The notes below the pieces were generated by a model. It made no database searches, was not told the DNA's origin, and saw nothing but the letters and a program-made list of their open reading frames with translations. Made by a program: the position numbers and the translations under genes. From NCBI RefSeq assembly GCF_900188125.1, contig NZ_FZOW01000011.1:62001-126000 (forward strand): a stretch of 64,000 bases of DNA, read 5' to 3'. Source of the DNA: Rhodococcoides kyotonense (lineage in GTDB: Bacteria; Actinomycetota; Actinomycetes; Mycobacteriales; Mycobacteriaceae). Below, in pieces: positions 53,132 through 63,122 of the stretch; the stretch's first letter is position 1, and every line of letters begins with the position of its first letter.

Positions 53132-55504
53132 ATGCCCACCCCGTCCAGCACGTATCGACTGCAGCTGCGCGGGGACGGGTTCACGCTGGAGGACGCCCGA
53201 GGAATCGTCGACTATCTCGACGACCTCGGCGTCACTCACGCGTACCTGTCCCCGGTTCTCACGGCTACCGACGGTTCGACCCACGGATACGACGTCGTCG
53301 ATCCGACGTCCGTTTCCCCCGCCCTCGGCGGACGGTCGGCGCTCGATGCGCTCGCCGCCGAATTGTCCTCGCGCGGAATGGGCGTCGTGATCGACATCGT
53401 GCCCAATCACGTCGGCGTCGAGGATCCACGTCAGAACGCGTGGTGGTGGGACGTTCTCACGAACGGAAGCGCGTCGCAGTACGCCACGTTCTTCGACATC
53501 GACTGGGCCGAGGACAACGGCACGGACGGCAAGATCGCGCTTCCGATTCTCGGATCGGACGCGGACGTCGACGAACTCACGATCGACCGCACCGGCGACA
53601 CACCACTGCTCGCCTACTACGAACACCGTTTCCCCATCGCCACCGGCACCGACGACGGGGACGCGACGACCGTCCACGATCGCCAGGCGTACCGGCTCGT
53701 GAACTGGAGATCCGGCCTCGTCGGCTACCGTCGCTTCTTCTCCGTCAACGGGCTCGCCGGTCTGCGCCAAGAGGATTACGACGTCTTCACCGAGTCGCAC
53801 CGAGAAATCGCGTCGTGGATGACCGACGGAGTGGTGGACGGCATACGCGTCGACCATCCCGACGGGCTTGCCGACCCTGCGGGATATCTCACCGAACTGC
53901 GCGAGCTGATGGGCCCGGACCGTTGGCTCGTGATCGAGAAGATCCTCGCGCGCGGTGAGCCCTTGGACACCTCCCTCCCCGTCGACGGAACGACGGGGTA
54001 CGACGCGTTGGCCGATGTCGGCGGTGTCTTCGTCGATCCAGCCGGGGCTGCGGCTCTCGGCGAGCTGTCACTGGCGCGTACCGGCATCGCGAGCGACGCA
54101 GCGTGGTTGCACGATGCGGAGGAGGCGTCGAAAACTGCTGTCGCGCAGGGAGATCTGAAGCCCGAGGTCCGCCGGCTGACGCGTGCGATCCTTCGCGAGT
54201 CCGGTACGGATGCCTCTGCGGACAGCGTGACCGACGCGGTCGTGGCAGTGGTCGCGCACATGCCCTACTACCGGTCGGACTACGCCCCGCTCGCAGGAAC
54301 ACTCGCGCGTGTCATCGGCATCGTGCTGCAGAAGAAGCCCGAGCTCGAAGCCGGTCTCGACGCTGTCACGGCGGCACTCGTCGCGGACGGCGAGTCGGCC
54401 GTGCGATTCGAGCAGGTGTGCGGCGCGGTCACGGCCAAGGGCGTCGAGGATCGTCTGTTCTACCGAGCAACACGGCTGATCTCGCTGCAGGAAGTCGGCG
54501 GGGATCCATCGAGTTTCGGTGTCGCGCCCGCGCAGTTCCATCTCGCCAACGCCGATCGTGCGACGCACTGGCCTGCGGCGATGACGACTCTGTCGACACA
54601 CGACACCAAGCGTGGCGAGGATGTGCGCGCCCGGATCGGCGTGTTGTCACAGACTCCCGAACTGTGGGCTCGGTGCATCGCGGACTGGGAACTGCTGGTG
54701 CCGAGTCCCGACGGCACAACCGGGCTCTTCCTGTGGCAGAACCTGTTCGGAGTGTGGCCGGTCGACGGCGTTCTCGACGAAGAATTCCGTGGCCGGATAC
54801 ACGCCTACGCGGAGAAGGCGATTCGTGAGGCGAATCTTCGCACCGGATGGAACGAGAGCGACGAGAAATTCGAGACCTCGGTACACGACTGGCTCGACGG
54901 GGTCATGCAGGGATCCGTCGCCGATTCGGTGACGATGCTCGTCGCGCGTCTCGACCCACACGGACGCAGCGATGCGTTGGGGCAGAAGCTGTTACAGCTC
55001 GCTGGCCCCGGAGTACCGGACGTCTACCAGGGCACCGAACTGTGGGACGACTCGCTCGTCGACCCGGACAACAGGCGGCCTGTGGACTTCGCTGCACGTC
55101 GAGAGCTGCTGACGCACAACGACACCCCCGATTCCAGCACCGATGCCGCAGCCAAGTTCCGCGTCGTGCGTGCCGCGTTGCGCGAGCGTCGCGAACGGCC
55201 CGGCAGCTTCGTCGGTGGCACCTACGCACCCGTCTACGCGAGGGGTTCGGCGCCCGCGCACGTCGTCGGCTTCGCTCGCGGGCCCGCGCAGGGAGATCCG
55301 GACGTGATCGCACTCGCGACTCGGCATTCGCTGACCCTCGAATCGAAGGGTTGGGGAACCACGTCGGTGGTACTCCCGCAAGGACAGTGGCGCGATCGAC
55401 TCACCGGCACACAGTTCACGGGAGACGTCGCGGCCACCGAACTGTTCGCGGCGCTCCCCGTGGCGCTGCTCGTCCGCGAGAACGTAGGAGATACCGACCG
55501 ATGA
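53132..55504 (+). CDS. treY: maltooligosyl trehalose synthase
   Basis: Converts the reducing end of a maltodextrin to a trehalose unit by intramolecular transglucosylation. It has 790 residues. STYRLQLRGDGFTLEDARGIVDYLDDLGVTHAYLSPVL is the typical opening, D241 in GIRVDHPDGLADP the nucleophile, and VIEKILARGEPL carries the acid. TLSTHDTKRGEDVRARI is the family motif in the long inserted region; VPDVYQGTELWDDSLVDPDNRRPVDF lies near the end. ATG at 53132, 3 bp after treX; the stop overlaps treZ (ATGA). Confidence 0.96.
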   Translation: MPTPSSTYRLQLRGDGFTLEDARGIVDYLDDLGVTHAYLSPVLTATDGSTHGYDVVDPTSVSPALGGRSALDALAAELSSRGMGVVIDIVPNHVGVEDPRQNAWWWDVLTNGSASQYATFFDIDWAEDNGTDGKIALPILGSDADVDELTIDRTGDTPLLAYYEHRFPIATGTDDGDATTVHDRQAYRLVNWRSGLVGYRRFFSVNGLAGLRQEDYDVFTESHREIASWMTDGVVDGIRVDHPDGLADPAGYLTELRELMGPDRWLVIEKILARGEPLDTSLPVDGTTGYDALADVGGVFVDPAGAAALGELSLARTGIASDAAWLHDAEEASKTAVAQGDLKPEVRRLTRAILRESGTDASADSVTDAVVAVVAHMPYYRSDYAPLAGTLARVIGIVLQKKPELEAGLDAVTAALVADGESAVRFEQVCGAVTAKGVEDRLFYRATRLISLQEVGGDPSSFGVAPAQFHLANADRATHWPAAMTTLSTHDTKRGEDVRARIGVLSQTPELWARCIADWELLVPSPDGTTGLFLWQNLFGVWPVDGVLDEEFRGRIHAYAEKAIREANLRTGWNESDEKFETSVHDWLDGVMQGSVADSVTMLVARLDPHGRSDALGQKLLQLAGPGVPDVYQGTELWDDSLVDPDNRRPVDFAARRELLTHNDTPDSSTDAAAKFRVVRAALRERRERPGSFVGGTYAPVYARGSAPAHVVGFARGPAQGDPDVIALATRHSLTLESKGWGTTSVVLPQGQWRDRLTGTQFTGDVAATELFAALPVALLVRENVGDTDR

Positions 55505-57231
55505 GCCATCGTTTCGAGGTATGGGCACCGACGCCGGACACCGTTCGCCTCCATCTGGACGGTGAACTGCACGACATGCAGAAGCGTGACGACGGATGGT
55601 GGTTCGTCGACACCGATGCGTCACCGGACAGCCGGTACGGCTTCGTTCTCGGCGACGACGACGCCGTGATCCCGGACCCGCGCTCCCCTCGTCAGCCCGA
55701 GGGCGTGCACGAGCTTTCACAGCTGCATCAGCTCGACACTTCGGTCTGGACGGACTCGGGGTGGACCGGACGCCAGCTGCAAGGTGGCGTGGTCTACGAG
55801 CTCCACATCGGCACGTTCACGCCCGACGGCACGTTCGACGCGGCGATCGGCAAGCTCGACCACCTCGTCGAACTCGGGGTGACGTTCGTCGAGATCATGC
55901 CCGTCAACGGGTTCAACGGCACGCACAACTGGGGTTACGACGGAGTCCTCTGGTACACGGTGCACGAGGCGTACGGCGGTCCGGATGGATTGCAGCGCTT
56001 GGTCGACGCGTGCCATGTGCGCGGATTGGGCGTTGTGCTCGACGTCGTCTACAACCACCTCGGGCCGTCGGGCAATTACCTGGAACGCTTCGGGGCCTAC
56101 ATGGCTCAGGGCGCCAACTCGTGGGGTCAGACGATCAACTACGCAGGGCCGGACTCGGGGAACGTCCGCCGGTACGCGATCGAGAACGCGTTGCGGTGGT
56201 TCTCCGAGTTCCACATCGACGGTCTCCGGCTGGATGCGGTGCACGCGATCGCCGACACCACCGCGGTGCACCTTCTCGAGGAACTGGCGATCGAGACTCG
56301 ACGACTGTCCGCTCACGTGGGCCGGCCGCTGACGCTCATCGCCGAGAGCGACCTGAACGACCCCATGTTGATCACTCCGCGTTCCGGTGGCGGCTACGGC
56401 CTCGACGCGCAGTGGGACGACGACCTGCATCACGCGATCCACGCCGCGGTATCCGGTGAACGGCAGGGGTACTACGGCGATTTCGGATCGCTGAAGGGCC
56501 TCGCGAACACGTTGCGGCACGGCTTCTTCCACGCCGGAACGTACTCGAGCTTTCGCGGGCGGAACCACGGCCGACCCGTCGACACGCGTCGTGTTCCGGC
56601 GAGCTCGTTCGTCGCGTACACGACGACGCACGACCAGGTCGGAAACCGCGCGACCGGCGACCGGCCGGGGTTCTATCTGACTCCCGGACAGCTGGCCGTC
56701 AAAGCCGCGCTCGTCCTCGCGTCCCCGTACACGCCCATGCTGTTCATGGGTGAGGAATGGGGCGCGTCGACGCCGTTCCAGTTCTTCACCTCGCACCCCG
56801 AACCGGAACTGGGCAAGGCGACCGCAGAGGGTCGCAAGGCCGAGTTCGCCGAACACGGGTGGGACTCCGACGACATTCCCGATCCACAGGACCCGGAGAC
56901 CTTCCAGCGGTCCAAGCTCGACTGGTCCGAACTGGGCAGCGGCGACCATGCTCGACTCCTCGACACCTACCGCGGATTACTCTCTCTGCGTAAGCAATAC
57001 GCGGAACTGACCGACCCGTGGCTCGAGAACCTCACGGTGGACTACGACGAGGACGAGCAGTGGATCGTCGTGCATCGTGGTTCGATTCGTGTGGCGTGCA
57101 ACTTGTCTCCGGACCCCGTGACCGTCCCGGTCGGCGGCACCCCACTGTTGTCGTGGGAGCCGCCGACGTCCGACGAAACCGGTTCTGCAACAAGGATTCC
57201 CGGCTACTCGTTCACGATCCTCGCGGCGTAG
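55501..57231 (+). CDS. treZ: maltooligosyl trehalose trehalohydrolase
   Basis: Cuts free trehalose from the maltooligosyl trehalose made by TreY. It has 576 residues: an N-terminal CBM48-type domain at about residues 1-90, then a GH13 barrel. D245 in DGLRLDAVHAI is the nucleophile; MPVNGFNGTHNWGYDGV, LIAESDLNDP and VAYTTTHDQVGNRA are the other site motifs, and LFMGEEWGASTPFQFF is the family ending of the barrel. The ATG at 55501 overlaps the treY stop. The long open frame upstream of it is shadow. Free trehalose is needed for mycolate-trehalose lipids and as an osmolyte. Confidence 0.96.
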   Translation: MSHRFEVWAPTPDTVRLHLDGELHDMQKRDDGWWFVDTDASPDSRYGFVLGDDDAVIPDPRSPRQPEGVHELSQLHQLDTSVWTDSGWTGRQLQGGVVYELHIGTFTPDGTFDAAIGKLDHLVELGVTFVEIMPVNGFNGTHNWGYDGVLWYTVHEAYGGPDGLQRLVDACHVRGLGVVLDVVYNHLGPSGNYLERFGAYMAQGANSWGQTINYAGPDSGNVRRYAIENALRWFSEFHIDGLRLDAVHAIADTTAVHLLEELAIETRRLSAHVGRPLTLIAESDLNDPMLITPRSGGGYGLDAQWDDDLHHAIHAAVSGERQGYYGDFGSLKGLANTLRHGFFHAGTYSSFRGRNHGRPVDTRRVPASSFVAYTTTHDQVGNRATGDRPGFYLTPGQLAVKAALVLASPYTPMLFMGEEWGASTPFQFFTSHPEPELGKATAEGRKAEFAEHGWDSDDIPDPQDPETFQRSKLDWSELGSGDHARLLDTYRGLLSLRKQYAELTDPWLENLTVDYDEDEQWIVVHRGSIRVACNLSPDPVTVPVGGTPLLSWEPPTSDETGSATRIPGYSFTILAA

Positions 57232-57232
57232 C

Positions 57233-57282
57233 CGCCCGTGCGTGCATAGTTGGCCACTGGACCAACCCTTCACGCACGGGCG
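57233..57282 (+). terminator. long hairpin between treZ and the MFS gene
   Basis: Arms CGCCCGTGCGTG (57233-57244) and CACGCACGGGCG (57271-57282) are perfect over 12 bp, with an inner stem GTTGG/CCAAC. It starts 2 bp after the treZ stop and its right arm overlaps the last codons of the convergent MFS gene. A bidirectional terminator. Confidence 0.75.
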
Positions 57283-58799
57283 CGCAAGCGCACCGCCACG
57301 ACGACTGCGGTCACGGCCAGCACGACGGCCGTCGCCACCGATGCCACGTGCATGCCCGTCACGAACGCGAGATGCGCCGAATCGGCCAGAACGGCGGCGG
57401 CCTCGTCGGGGAGGGTTCGTGACACCTCGACGGCGCCGCCGAGTGTCTCCTGTGCAGCGGACGCCTGAGCCGGGTCGAGCCCGGACAGGTCGAGGCCGCG
57501 ACGGAAGAACGACATGACGACGGTGCCCAGGATCGCCACTCCGAGCGCGATACCCAGCTCGTAGGCGGTCTCGGACACGGCCGACGCTGCGCCTGCCTTC
57601 TTCGGCGGGACCGCTCCGACCACCAGATCGGAAGTCAAGGTCAGCGCGATGCCTGCACCGGCGCCGACGAGAACGAAGCCGCCGATGAACAGGGCCGGAC
57701 CGGTTCCCACGCCGAGGCCGTACAACAACGCCGGACCGATCGCCGACACGGCGAGGCCGCCCGCCAACACCGTCCGGGGCGTCCAGATCCTCACCAGATA
57801 GGCGGCGACCAGCGACGTCACGATGCTCGACGCCGTACCCGGCAGCATCAGCAGGCCGGCCTCCAGCGGGCTGTAGCCCAGCACCAACTGCAGGTACTGC
57901 GCTCCGAAGAACAACACTCCGGCCAGCGCGAATACGGACAGGAAGTTCGTGAAGACGGCCGTCGAGAACGCGGGATTCGAGAACAGACGCAGGTCGATCA
58001 TCGGGTCGTCGAGCTGCCGTTGACGACGCACGAACACGACGCCTGCAACGATGCCGACCACGGCTGCGAGGACGTTGACAACGCTGATGCCGTGCGCTGC
58101 GGTTTCCTTGACGGCGTAGACGAGCGGCACGAGGGCGAGCATCGACAGACCCGCGCTGACGAGATCGAAGACACCCGGCTTCGGATCCTTGGATTCGGGA
58201 ATGACCAACGGCCCCAGCAAGATCAGCGCGATCATGACGGGGATGTTGATGAGAAATACCGAGCCCCACCAGAAATGTTCGAGCAACCAACCGCCGACGA
58301 GAGGACCTGCTGCGGCGCCGCCGCCCGCCATCGCGCCCCACACACCGATCGCGGTGGTGCGCTGGCGTGCATCGGCGAACATGGTCCTGATCAAACCGAG
58401 CGTCGCAGGCATCAGCGTCGCGCCCGACAGACCCTGCAGCACACGTGCGGCGATGAGCATCTCGGGACTGACCGAGAATGCGGCGACGACGGATGCGACG
58501 CCGAATCCTGCGGCACCGATGAGGAGCAGTTTTCGTCGACCGATGCGGTCGCCGAGTGTGCCCATCGTGATGAGCAGACCGGCGAGCACGAACGAGTAGA
58601 CGTCGATGATCCACAACAACTGGCTACTCGTCGGCGACAGGTCGGCGCTGATGAACGGCAGCGCCAGATCGAGGACCGTACCGTCGACGGCGATCAACAA
58701 GACCGCGAACGCCAGGACGATCAGCCCGAGCCAATCCTTCGTGGTCGCCTTGGCCGTGACTTCGGTTTGCACGCTCGGCGTGCGCAACTCACTCACCAT
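57270..58799 (-). CDS. MFS drug exporter, DHA2 family (14 helices)
   Basis: A proton-driven exporter of 509 residues. LIVLAFAVLLIAVDGTVLDLALPFISADL is the family opening, MGTLGDRIGRRKLLLIG the loop 2-3 motif, and GVWGAMAGGGAAAGPLVGGWLLEHFWWGSVFLINIPVM the drug-efflux motif C region. GVASVVAAFSVSPEMLIAARVLQGLSGATLMPATLGLI is also typical. It has about fourteen helices. The ATG at 58797-58799 follows AAGGAG. Divergent from a TetR regulator across a promoter with two 20-bp direct repeats. The drug is unknown. Confidence 0.92.
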   Translation of the reverse strand: MVSELRTPSVQTEVTAKATTKDWLGLIVLAFAVLLIAVDGTVLDLALPFISADLSPTSSQLLWIIDVYSFVLAGLLITMGTLGDRIGRRKLLLIGAAGFGVASVVAAFSVSPEMLIAARVLQGLSGATLMPATLGLIRTMFADARQRTTAIGVWGAMAGGGAAAGPLVGGWLLEHFWWGSVFLINIPVMIALILLGPLVIPESKDPKPGVFDLVSAGLSMLALVPLVYAVKETAAHGISVVNVLAAVVGIVAGVVFVRRQRQLDDPMIDLRLFSNPAFSTAVFTNFLSVFALAGVLFFGAQYLQLVLGYSPLEAGLLMLPGTASSIVTSLVAAYLVRIWTPRTVLAGGLAVSAIGPALLYGLGVGTGPALFIGGFVLVGAGAGIALTLTSDLVVGAVPPKKAGAASAVSETAYELGIALGVAILGTVVMSFFRRGLDLSGLDPAQASAAQETLGGAVEVSRTLPDEAAAVLADSAHLAFVTGMHVASVATAVVLAVTAVVVAVRLRARA

Positions 58800-58826
58800 T
58801 TCTCCTTGAATTACCCCGGCGACCCA

Positions 58827-58883
58827 ACCGTCCAGCCGGTACAGTCGCCCAGCGTAGCAGTCGACCGTCCAGCCGGTACAGTC
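58827..58883. promoter_or_regulatory. two 20-bp direct repeats, TetR operator candidates
   Basis: ACCGTCCAGCCGGTACAGTC occurs at 58827-58846 and again at 58864-58883, 37 bp apart. Each contains an imperfect inverted repeat ACCG-N6-CGGT. They stand between the MFS and tetR starts. TACACT (58887-58892) is the likely tetR -10, 6 nt before its ATG. Confidence 0.75.
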
Positions 58884-58898
58884 AATTACACTCGACTT

Positions 58899-59435
58899 AT
58901 GTCACACGACACACGCGACCGAATACTCGACGCGCTCGAAGAGATGCTGCTCGATCAAGGATCGACCAAGGTGACACTCGAGAGCGTTGCAACCAAGGCC
59001 GGGGTGTCCAAAGGTGGCCTGCTGTACCACTTCAACACCAAGGACGCGATGATCGCCGCGATGGTCCGACGGCTCGGCGAGCGCTCCGACGAACAGCGAG
59101 CACTCGCCGAGCAAGGTGGTACGACGGTCGCGCAGTGGTACCTGCAGCCGCCGGAGACGATCTCAGAGAAAGAGATTGCCCTGTTTCGATCCACCCTCGC
59201 AGTGTTTCGCAGCATCGACGGCACACCCGGCGAGATCCAGGATGCCGTCACCGAGGTCATGCGACTGTGGGACGAAGCGATACGGGCCGAGATCGCCGAC
59301 CCTGTCACCGCCGAGATCGTCCGACTCGTCGGTGACGGCATCTACCTGAATGCGCTGATGGATCTCCCTGACGTGAATCCGGAACTGCACCAAAAGGTGG
59401 TCGAACGTCTACTGGGCGAAGGTCAGGTCAAGTAG
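58899..59435 (+). CDS. TetR family transcriptional regulator
   Basis: A 178-residue repressor. RILDALEEMLLDQGSTKVTLESVATKAGVSKGGLLYHFNTKDAMIAAMV is a full TetR HTH; a C-terminal ligand and dimer domain follows (LFRSTLAVFRSIDGTPGEIQDAV). The ATG at 58899 has no ribosome binding site and a TACACT -10 6 nt upstream, so it is probably leaderless. The divergent drug exporter and the two direct repeats between them indicate autoregulation and control of the exporter. The stop overlaps the convergent ilvA end by 13 bp. Confidence 0.9.
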   Translation: MSHDTRDRILDALEEMLLDQGSTKVTLESVATKAGVSKGGLLYHFNTKDAMIAAMVRRLGERSDEQRALAEQGGTTVAQWYLQPPETISEKEIALFRSTLAVFRSIDGTPGEIQDAVTEVMRLWDEAIRAEIADPVTAEIVRLVGDGIYLNALMDLPDVNPELHQKVVERLLGEGQVK

Positions 59436-60784
59436 CGATACGCCGGCGAACCCGGCTCCAACTGCTCGACCGTCAGACGCGACGACCGCATGCGCTCGAG
59501 AAGCGAACTGAGGCCGGACGCGACACCCAACTCGATTCCGACGAGCGCGGCGCCGGTCTCTCGATTGTTGCGTTTGACGTACTCGAACAACGTGATGTCG
59601 TCGTCCGGACCGAGAACCTCGTCCAGGAATCGACGCAGCGCACCCGGCTCCTGTGGGAAGTCCACCAGGAAGTAGTGCTTCAGTCCGAGATGCACGAGCG
59701 ACCGTTCGAGGATCTCGCCGTAGCGCGACACATCGTTGTTGCCACCGGAGATCAGGCAGACGACAGTACTTCCGGGAGCGACCGAGATCTGGTGCAGCGC
59801 AGCAACACTCAGTGCGCCTGCAGGTTCGGCGATGACGCCCTCGTTCTGGTACAGGTCGAGCATCGCCGTGCAGATCGCACCCTCGTCGATCTGCGTCATC
59901 AAGAACGGGCCCGACGCCTCGTCACCGCGCGGGAACGACGGCACCGTCACCAACGGCAGCGACGCGTGCGAGACCACCTCGGCGCCCAGGAACCTCAACG
60001 CCTCGTAGGGCACGTCACCGATCCGGCGAACTGCGGCACCGTCGACGAACGGATCGATGTCCGACAGCGTGACCGGTCCGCCGGCGACGAGCGCTGCCGT
60101 CATCGACGCCGCACCCGACGGCTCGACACCGACGAGCGCGGTCGACGGAGACCGCTCGCGCATGTACGTGGAGATTCCCGCGATGCAGCCACCACCGCCG
60201 ACGGGCATGACGACGGTATCCGGGGCGGCACCGAGTTGCTCGACGATCTCGGCCGCGATCGTGCCCTGCCCCGCGACGGTTCGCTCGTCGTCGAACGGCG
60301 GAACCATCGTGGCGCCCGTCCGGACGACGTCATCGGCTGCAGCCGCCGCGGCCGCGTCGAACGTGTCGCCGGTGACGATGAGTTCGACGAACTCTCCCCC
60401 GTGCACCCGGATGCGATCACGCTTCTGCTTCGGAGTGTTGGCCGGCACGTAGATCCGGCCCTTCACCTGCATGGCCCGGCACGCGAACGCGACGCCCTGA
60501 GCATGATTACCTGCGCTGGCCGTCACGACACCGACTGCCAGCTCATCGGGCGTCAGTTGCGCCATCAGGTTGTACGCACCGCGGATCTTGTACGAGCGCA
60601 CGATCTGCAGGTCTTCACGCTTGAGGTACACGTGCGCGCCGGTGGCAGCGGACAGGCGTTCGCAGTACTGCAGCGGCGTCGATGCGACGACGTCCGAAAT
60701 TCGCTTGGCCGCCGCGTCGATGTCGTCCGCGCTGATGGCGAACGACTGGGTGCGTGCTACGGCTGCTTCAGGCGAGTTGGACAC
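59423..60784 (-). CDS. ilvA: threonine dehydratase (biosynthetic)
   Basis: PLP enzyme that deaminates threonine to 2-oxobutyrate, the entry to isoleucine. It has 453 residues. K66 in IVRSYKIRGAYNLMAQL is the PLP lysine; VTASAGNHAQGVAFA and VVMPVGGGGCIAGISTYM are cofactor-site motifs. The C-terminal part (HYFLVDFPQEPGALRRFLDEVLGPDDDITLFEYVKRN) is one ACT-like domain, as in the Corynebacterium enzyme; E. coli IlvA has two. This domain mediates isoleucine feedback. GTG at 60782-60784. Confidence 0.95.
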   Translation of the reverse strand: MSNSPEAAVARTQSFAISADDIDAAAKRISDVVASTPLQYCERLSAATGAHVYLKREDLQIVRSYKIRGAYNLMAQLTPDELAVGVVTASAGNHAQGVAFACRAMQVKGRIYVPANTPKQKRDRIRVHGGEFVELIVTGDTFDAAAAAAADDVVRTGATMVPPFDDERTVAGQGTIAAEIVEQLGAAPDTVVMPVGGGGCIAGISTYMRERSPSTALVGVEPSGAASMTAALVAGGPVTLSDIDPFVDGAAVRRIGDVPYEALRFLGAEVVSHASLPLVTVPSFPRGDEASGPFLMTQIDEGAICTAMLDLYQNEGVIAEPAGALSVAALHQISVAPGSTVVCLISGGNNDVSRYGEILERSLVHLGLKHYFLVDFPQEPGALRRFLDEVLGPDDDITLFEYVKRNNRETGAALVGIELGVASGLSSLLERMRSSRLTVEQLEPGSPAYRYLT

Positions 60785-60806
60785 CCGTCCATGCTGCCAC
60801 CAGCGT

Positions 60807-60829
60807 AGTCCCGACCGTAAGCCGGGACT
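60807..60829 (-). terminator. hairpin after poxB
   Basis: Arms AGTCCCG and CGGGACT around a 9-nt loop, 5 bp after the poxB stop on the minus strand and 23 bp before the ilvA start. A terminator candidate for the poxB transcript. Confidence 0.5.
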
Positions 60830-60833
60830 GGTG

Positions 60834-62603
60834 TCAGCGGGAGAACTGTGACGGCAGTGGCACGTTCCGCAGGTTGGACTTGGCCATCTGGACTGCCTCC
60901 CCGACGCCGCCGTTCATGACCATCCGCGACATCGCCAACGCGAATCCCTTGACCTGTTCGCCCGTGATCGTGGGCGGAAGCGACAGTGCGTTCGGGTCCG
61001 TCACGATGTCGACGAGTGCAGGGCCGTCGTGCTCCAGGGCTGCCGTGATGCCCGACTCGATGTCCGCGGGGTCCTCGATGCGCCGCGAGAAGATGTTCAA
61101 CGCCGCCGCGACAGCCGCATAGTCCGTGGCCGGAACGTCGACACCGAAATCGGGAATGCCGTCGACCAGCATCTCGAGCTTCACCATGCCGAGCGTCGAA
61201 TTGTTGAACACGATGATCTTCACGGGGAGCCGATACATCGCGACTGTCAACAGTTCACCCATCAGCATCGACAGACCCCCGTCACCGGACAGCGACACGA
61301 CCTGACGATTCGGAAACGCGACCTGCGCGCCGATCGCATGCGGGAGCGCATTGGCCATCGATCCGTGCAACGCCGAGGAGAGGAAGCTGCGCTGCCCGTT
61401 GGGGTTCAGGTAGCGCGCGGTCCACACGTTGCACATGCCGGTGTCGGACGTGAACACCGCATCGTCGGCAGCGAGATCGTCGAGAATCGATGCCGCGTAC
61501 TCCGGGTGAATCGGCGTCCGCTGCTTCACCGGCGTCGTGTAGGCGCCCACGACCTTCGTCATCAGAGTGTTGTGCCGATCGAGGGTGCGCTCGAGGAACG
61601 ACCGGTCCGACTTGCGCTGCACCAGACGCAGCAACGCCGCGAGCGTGCTCTTCGCATCACCGTGGACCGCGTAGTCGAGACTCGTTCTACGCCCGAGGTT
61701 TTCGGCCGCACTGTCGATCTGAGCCGTGCGAACCCGGTCCGGGAGGAACTGGTCGTACGGGAAATCCGTGCCGATCAGCAGGAGCAGGTCCGCGTCGTGG
61801 ATACCGTCGTGCGCGGCGCCGTAGCCGAGAAGCCCCGTCATCCCGATGTCGAACGGATTGTCGTACTGGACGAACTCCTTGCCCCGCAGTGAATGTCCGA
61901 TAGGCGCTCCCAGAACGTCGGCGAGCTCGAGCAGCTCGGCGCGCGCGTCTCGAACACCCGCACCTGCGAAGATCGCCACCGTCGACGCCTCGTCGATCGC
62001 CGCGGCGAGGCGTCGTACATCGGTGTCGGCGGGAACGAGCGACGGAGTCGCGGTCCGGACGTACGACGGCGCCGCCCTGCCGATCGGCTCGTCCGCGATG
62101 TCGCCCGGCAACGTGATGACGGCAACGCCCGGCGCGGCCACCGCATGCTGCACCGCCGAATGCACCACGCGCGGTGACTGTTCCGGCGTACTGATCAGCT
62201 CGGCGTACACAGAGCACTCGACGAACAACCGATCAGGATGCGTTTCCTGGAAGAAGCTCGACCCGATCTGCACACTCGGAATGTGCGACGCGATGGCCAG
62301 CACCGGCGCGCCCGAGCGGTTCGCGTCGTACAGGCCGTTGATGAGGTGTAGGTTGCCCGGCCCACACGATCCGGCGCACACCGCCAGCTCGCCGGTCAGT
62401 TGTGCCTCGGCGGACGCTGCGAAGGCAGCGGCCTCTTCGTGACGGACGTGAATCCAGTCGATTCCGCCTGCCGACGCTCCCCCGCTGCGCCTGACCGCGT
62501 CGACGATGGGGTTCAGGCTGTCACCGACGACGCCGTAGATGCGGCGGACGCCGACCTCGATCAGTTGAGCGACGATCTGCTCTGCAACCGTGTCGACCTT
62601 CAA
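60834..62603 (-). CDS. poxB: thiamine-diphosphate-dependent pyruvate oxidase/dehydrogenase (PoxB-like)
   Basis: A ThDP enzyme of the pyruvate:quinone oxidoreductase group, converting pyruvate to acetate and CO2 with electrons passed to quinone through FAD. It has 589 residues. [19 protein letters not shown] and [19 protein letters not shown] (with the ThDP-activating Glu) start the protein; [17 protein letters not shown] and [12 protein letters not shown] form the ThDP-Mg motif. I chose the TTG at 62601-62603, which overlaps the stop of the upstream gene (TTGA); no ATG or GTG fits the family's N terminus. It may need membrane attachment, but the amphipathic C terminus was not clearly seen. 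Confidence 0.88.
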   Translation of the reverse strand: MKVDTVAEQIVAQLIEVGVRRIYGVVGDSLNPIVDAVRRSGGASAGGIDWIHVRHEEAAAFAASAEAQLTGELAVCAGSCGPGNLHLINGLYDANRSGAPVLAIASHIPSVQIGSSFFQETHPDRLFVECSVYAELISTPEQSPRVVHSAVQHAVAAPGVAVITLPGDIADEPIGRAAPSYVRTATPSLVPADTDVRRLAAAIDEASTVAIFAGAGVRDARAELLELADVLGAPIGHSLRGKEFVQYDNPFDIGMTGLLGYGAAHDGIHDADLLLLIGTDFPYDQFLPDRVRTAQIDSAAENLGRRTSLDYAVHGDAKSTLAALLRLVQRKSDRSFLERTLDRHNTLMTKVVGAYTTPVKQRTPIHPEYAASILDDLAADDAVFTSDTGMCNVWTARYLNPNGQRSFLSSALHGSMANALPHAIGAQVAFPNRQVVSLSGDGGLSMLMGELLTVAMYRLPVKIIVFNNSTLGMVKLEMLVDGIPDFGVDVPATDYAAVAAALNIFSRRIEDPADIESGITAALEHDGPALVDIVTDPNALSLPPTITGEQVKGFALAMSRMVMNGGVGEAVQMAKSNLRNVPLPSQFSR

Positions 62604-63052
62604 CGTGCGGAGTCCTCGCCGGCACGCGTCAACACGAAGACCGGGATCTCTCGGTCGGTCTTCTTCTGGTAGTCCGCATAGTCCGGGAACGCCTCCACGG
62701 CGCGGTCCCACCACACGGCCTTCTCGTCACCCGACACCTCGCGTGCGACGTAGTCGGCTTTGTCCGTGCCGTCCTGCAGCTCCACCTGCGGCTCGGCGAC
62801 GACGTTGTAGTACCAGACCGGATGCTTCGGAGCACCGCCCAGCGATGCGACCACCGCATACTCGCCGTCATGCTCGACGCGCATCAGTGGCGTCTTGCGC
62901 AGCTTGCCGGACTTGTTGCCCTTGGTCGTCAGAAGTACGACGGGCAGGCCCCGCAGCGTGGTGCCCTCGGTGCCGCCGGAGTTCTCGAGGAGTTCGGCCT
63001 GTTCGCGTGCCCAGTCGGATGTGCTCGGTTCGTATTCACCTGTCAATGGCAT
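62600..63052 (-). CDS. deazaflavin (F420)-dependent nitroreductase family protein
   Basis: A 150-residue split beta-barrel protein of the DUF385/Ddn family. [49 protein letters not shown] is the characteristic stretch: the TKGxKSGxxRxTPL loop binds the F420 phosphate tail and GAPKHPxWYxN follows. Relatives in mycobacteria reduce quinones or nitro compounds with reduced F420. The ATG at 63050-63052 has no clear ribosome binding site. Its stop overlaps the poxB TTG start, so the two are coupled; both can feed electrons to quinones, which may be the link. Confidence 0.9.
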   Translation of the reverse strand: MPLTGEYEPSTSDWAREQAELLENSGGTEGTTLRGLPVVLLTTKGNKSGKLRKTPLMRVEHDGEYAVVASLGGAPKHPVWYYNVVAEPQVELQDGTDKADYVAREVSGDEKAVWWDRAVEAFPDYADYQKKTDREIPVFVLTRAGEDSAR

Positions 63053-63122
63053 GTACTCGAGTGAACACCCGCCACAGCCGTTTCGCCACCTCCCCGCGCG
63101 AACGGGACGGGCCGAGGAAAAA

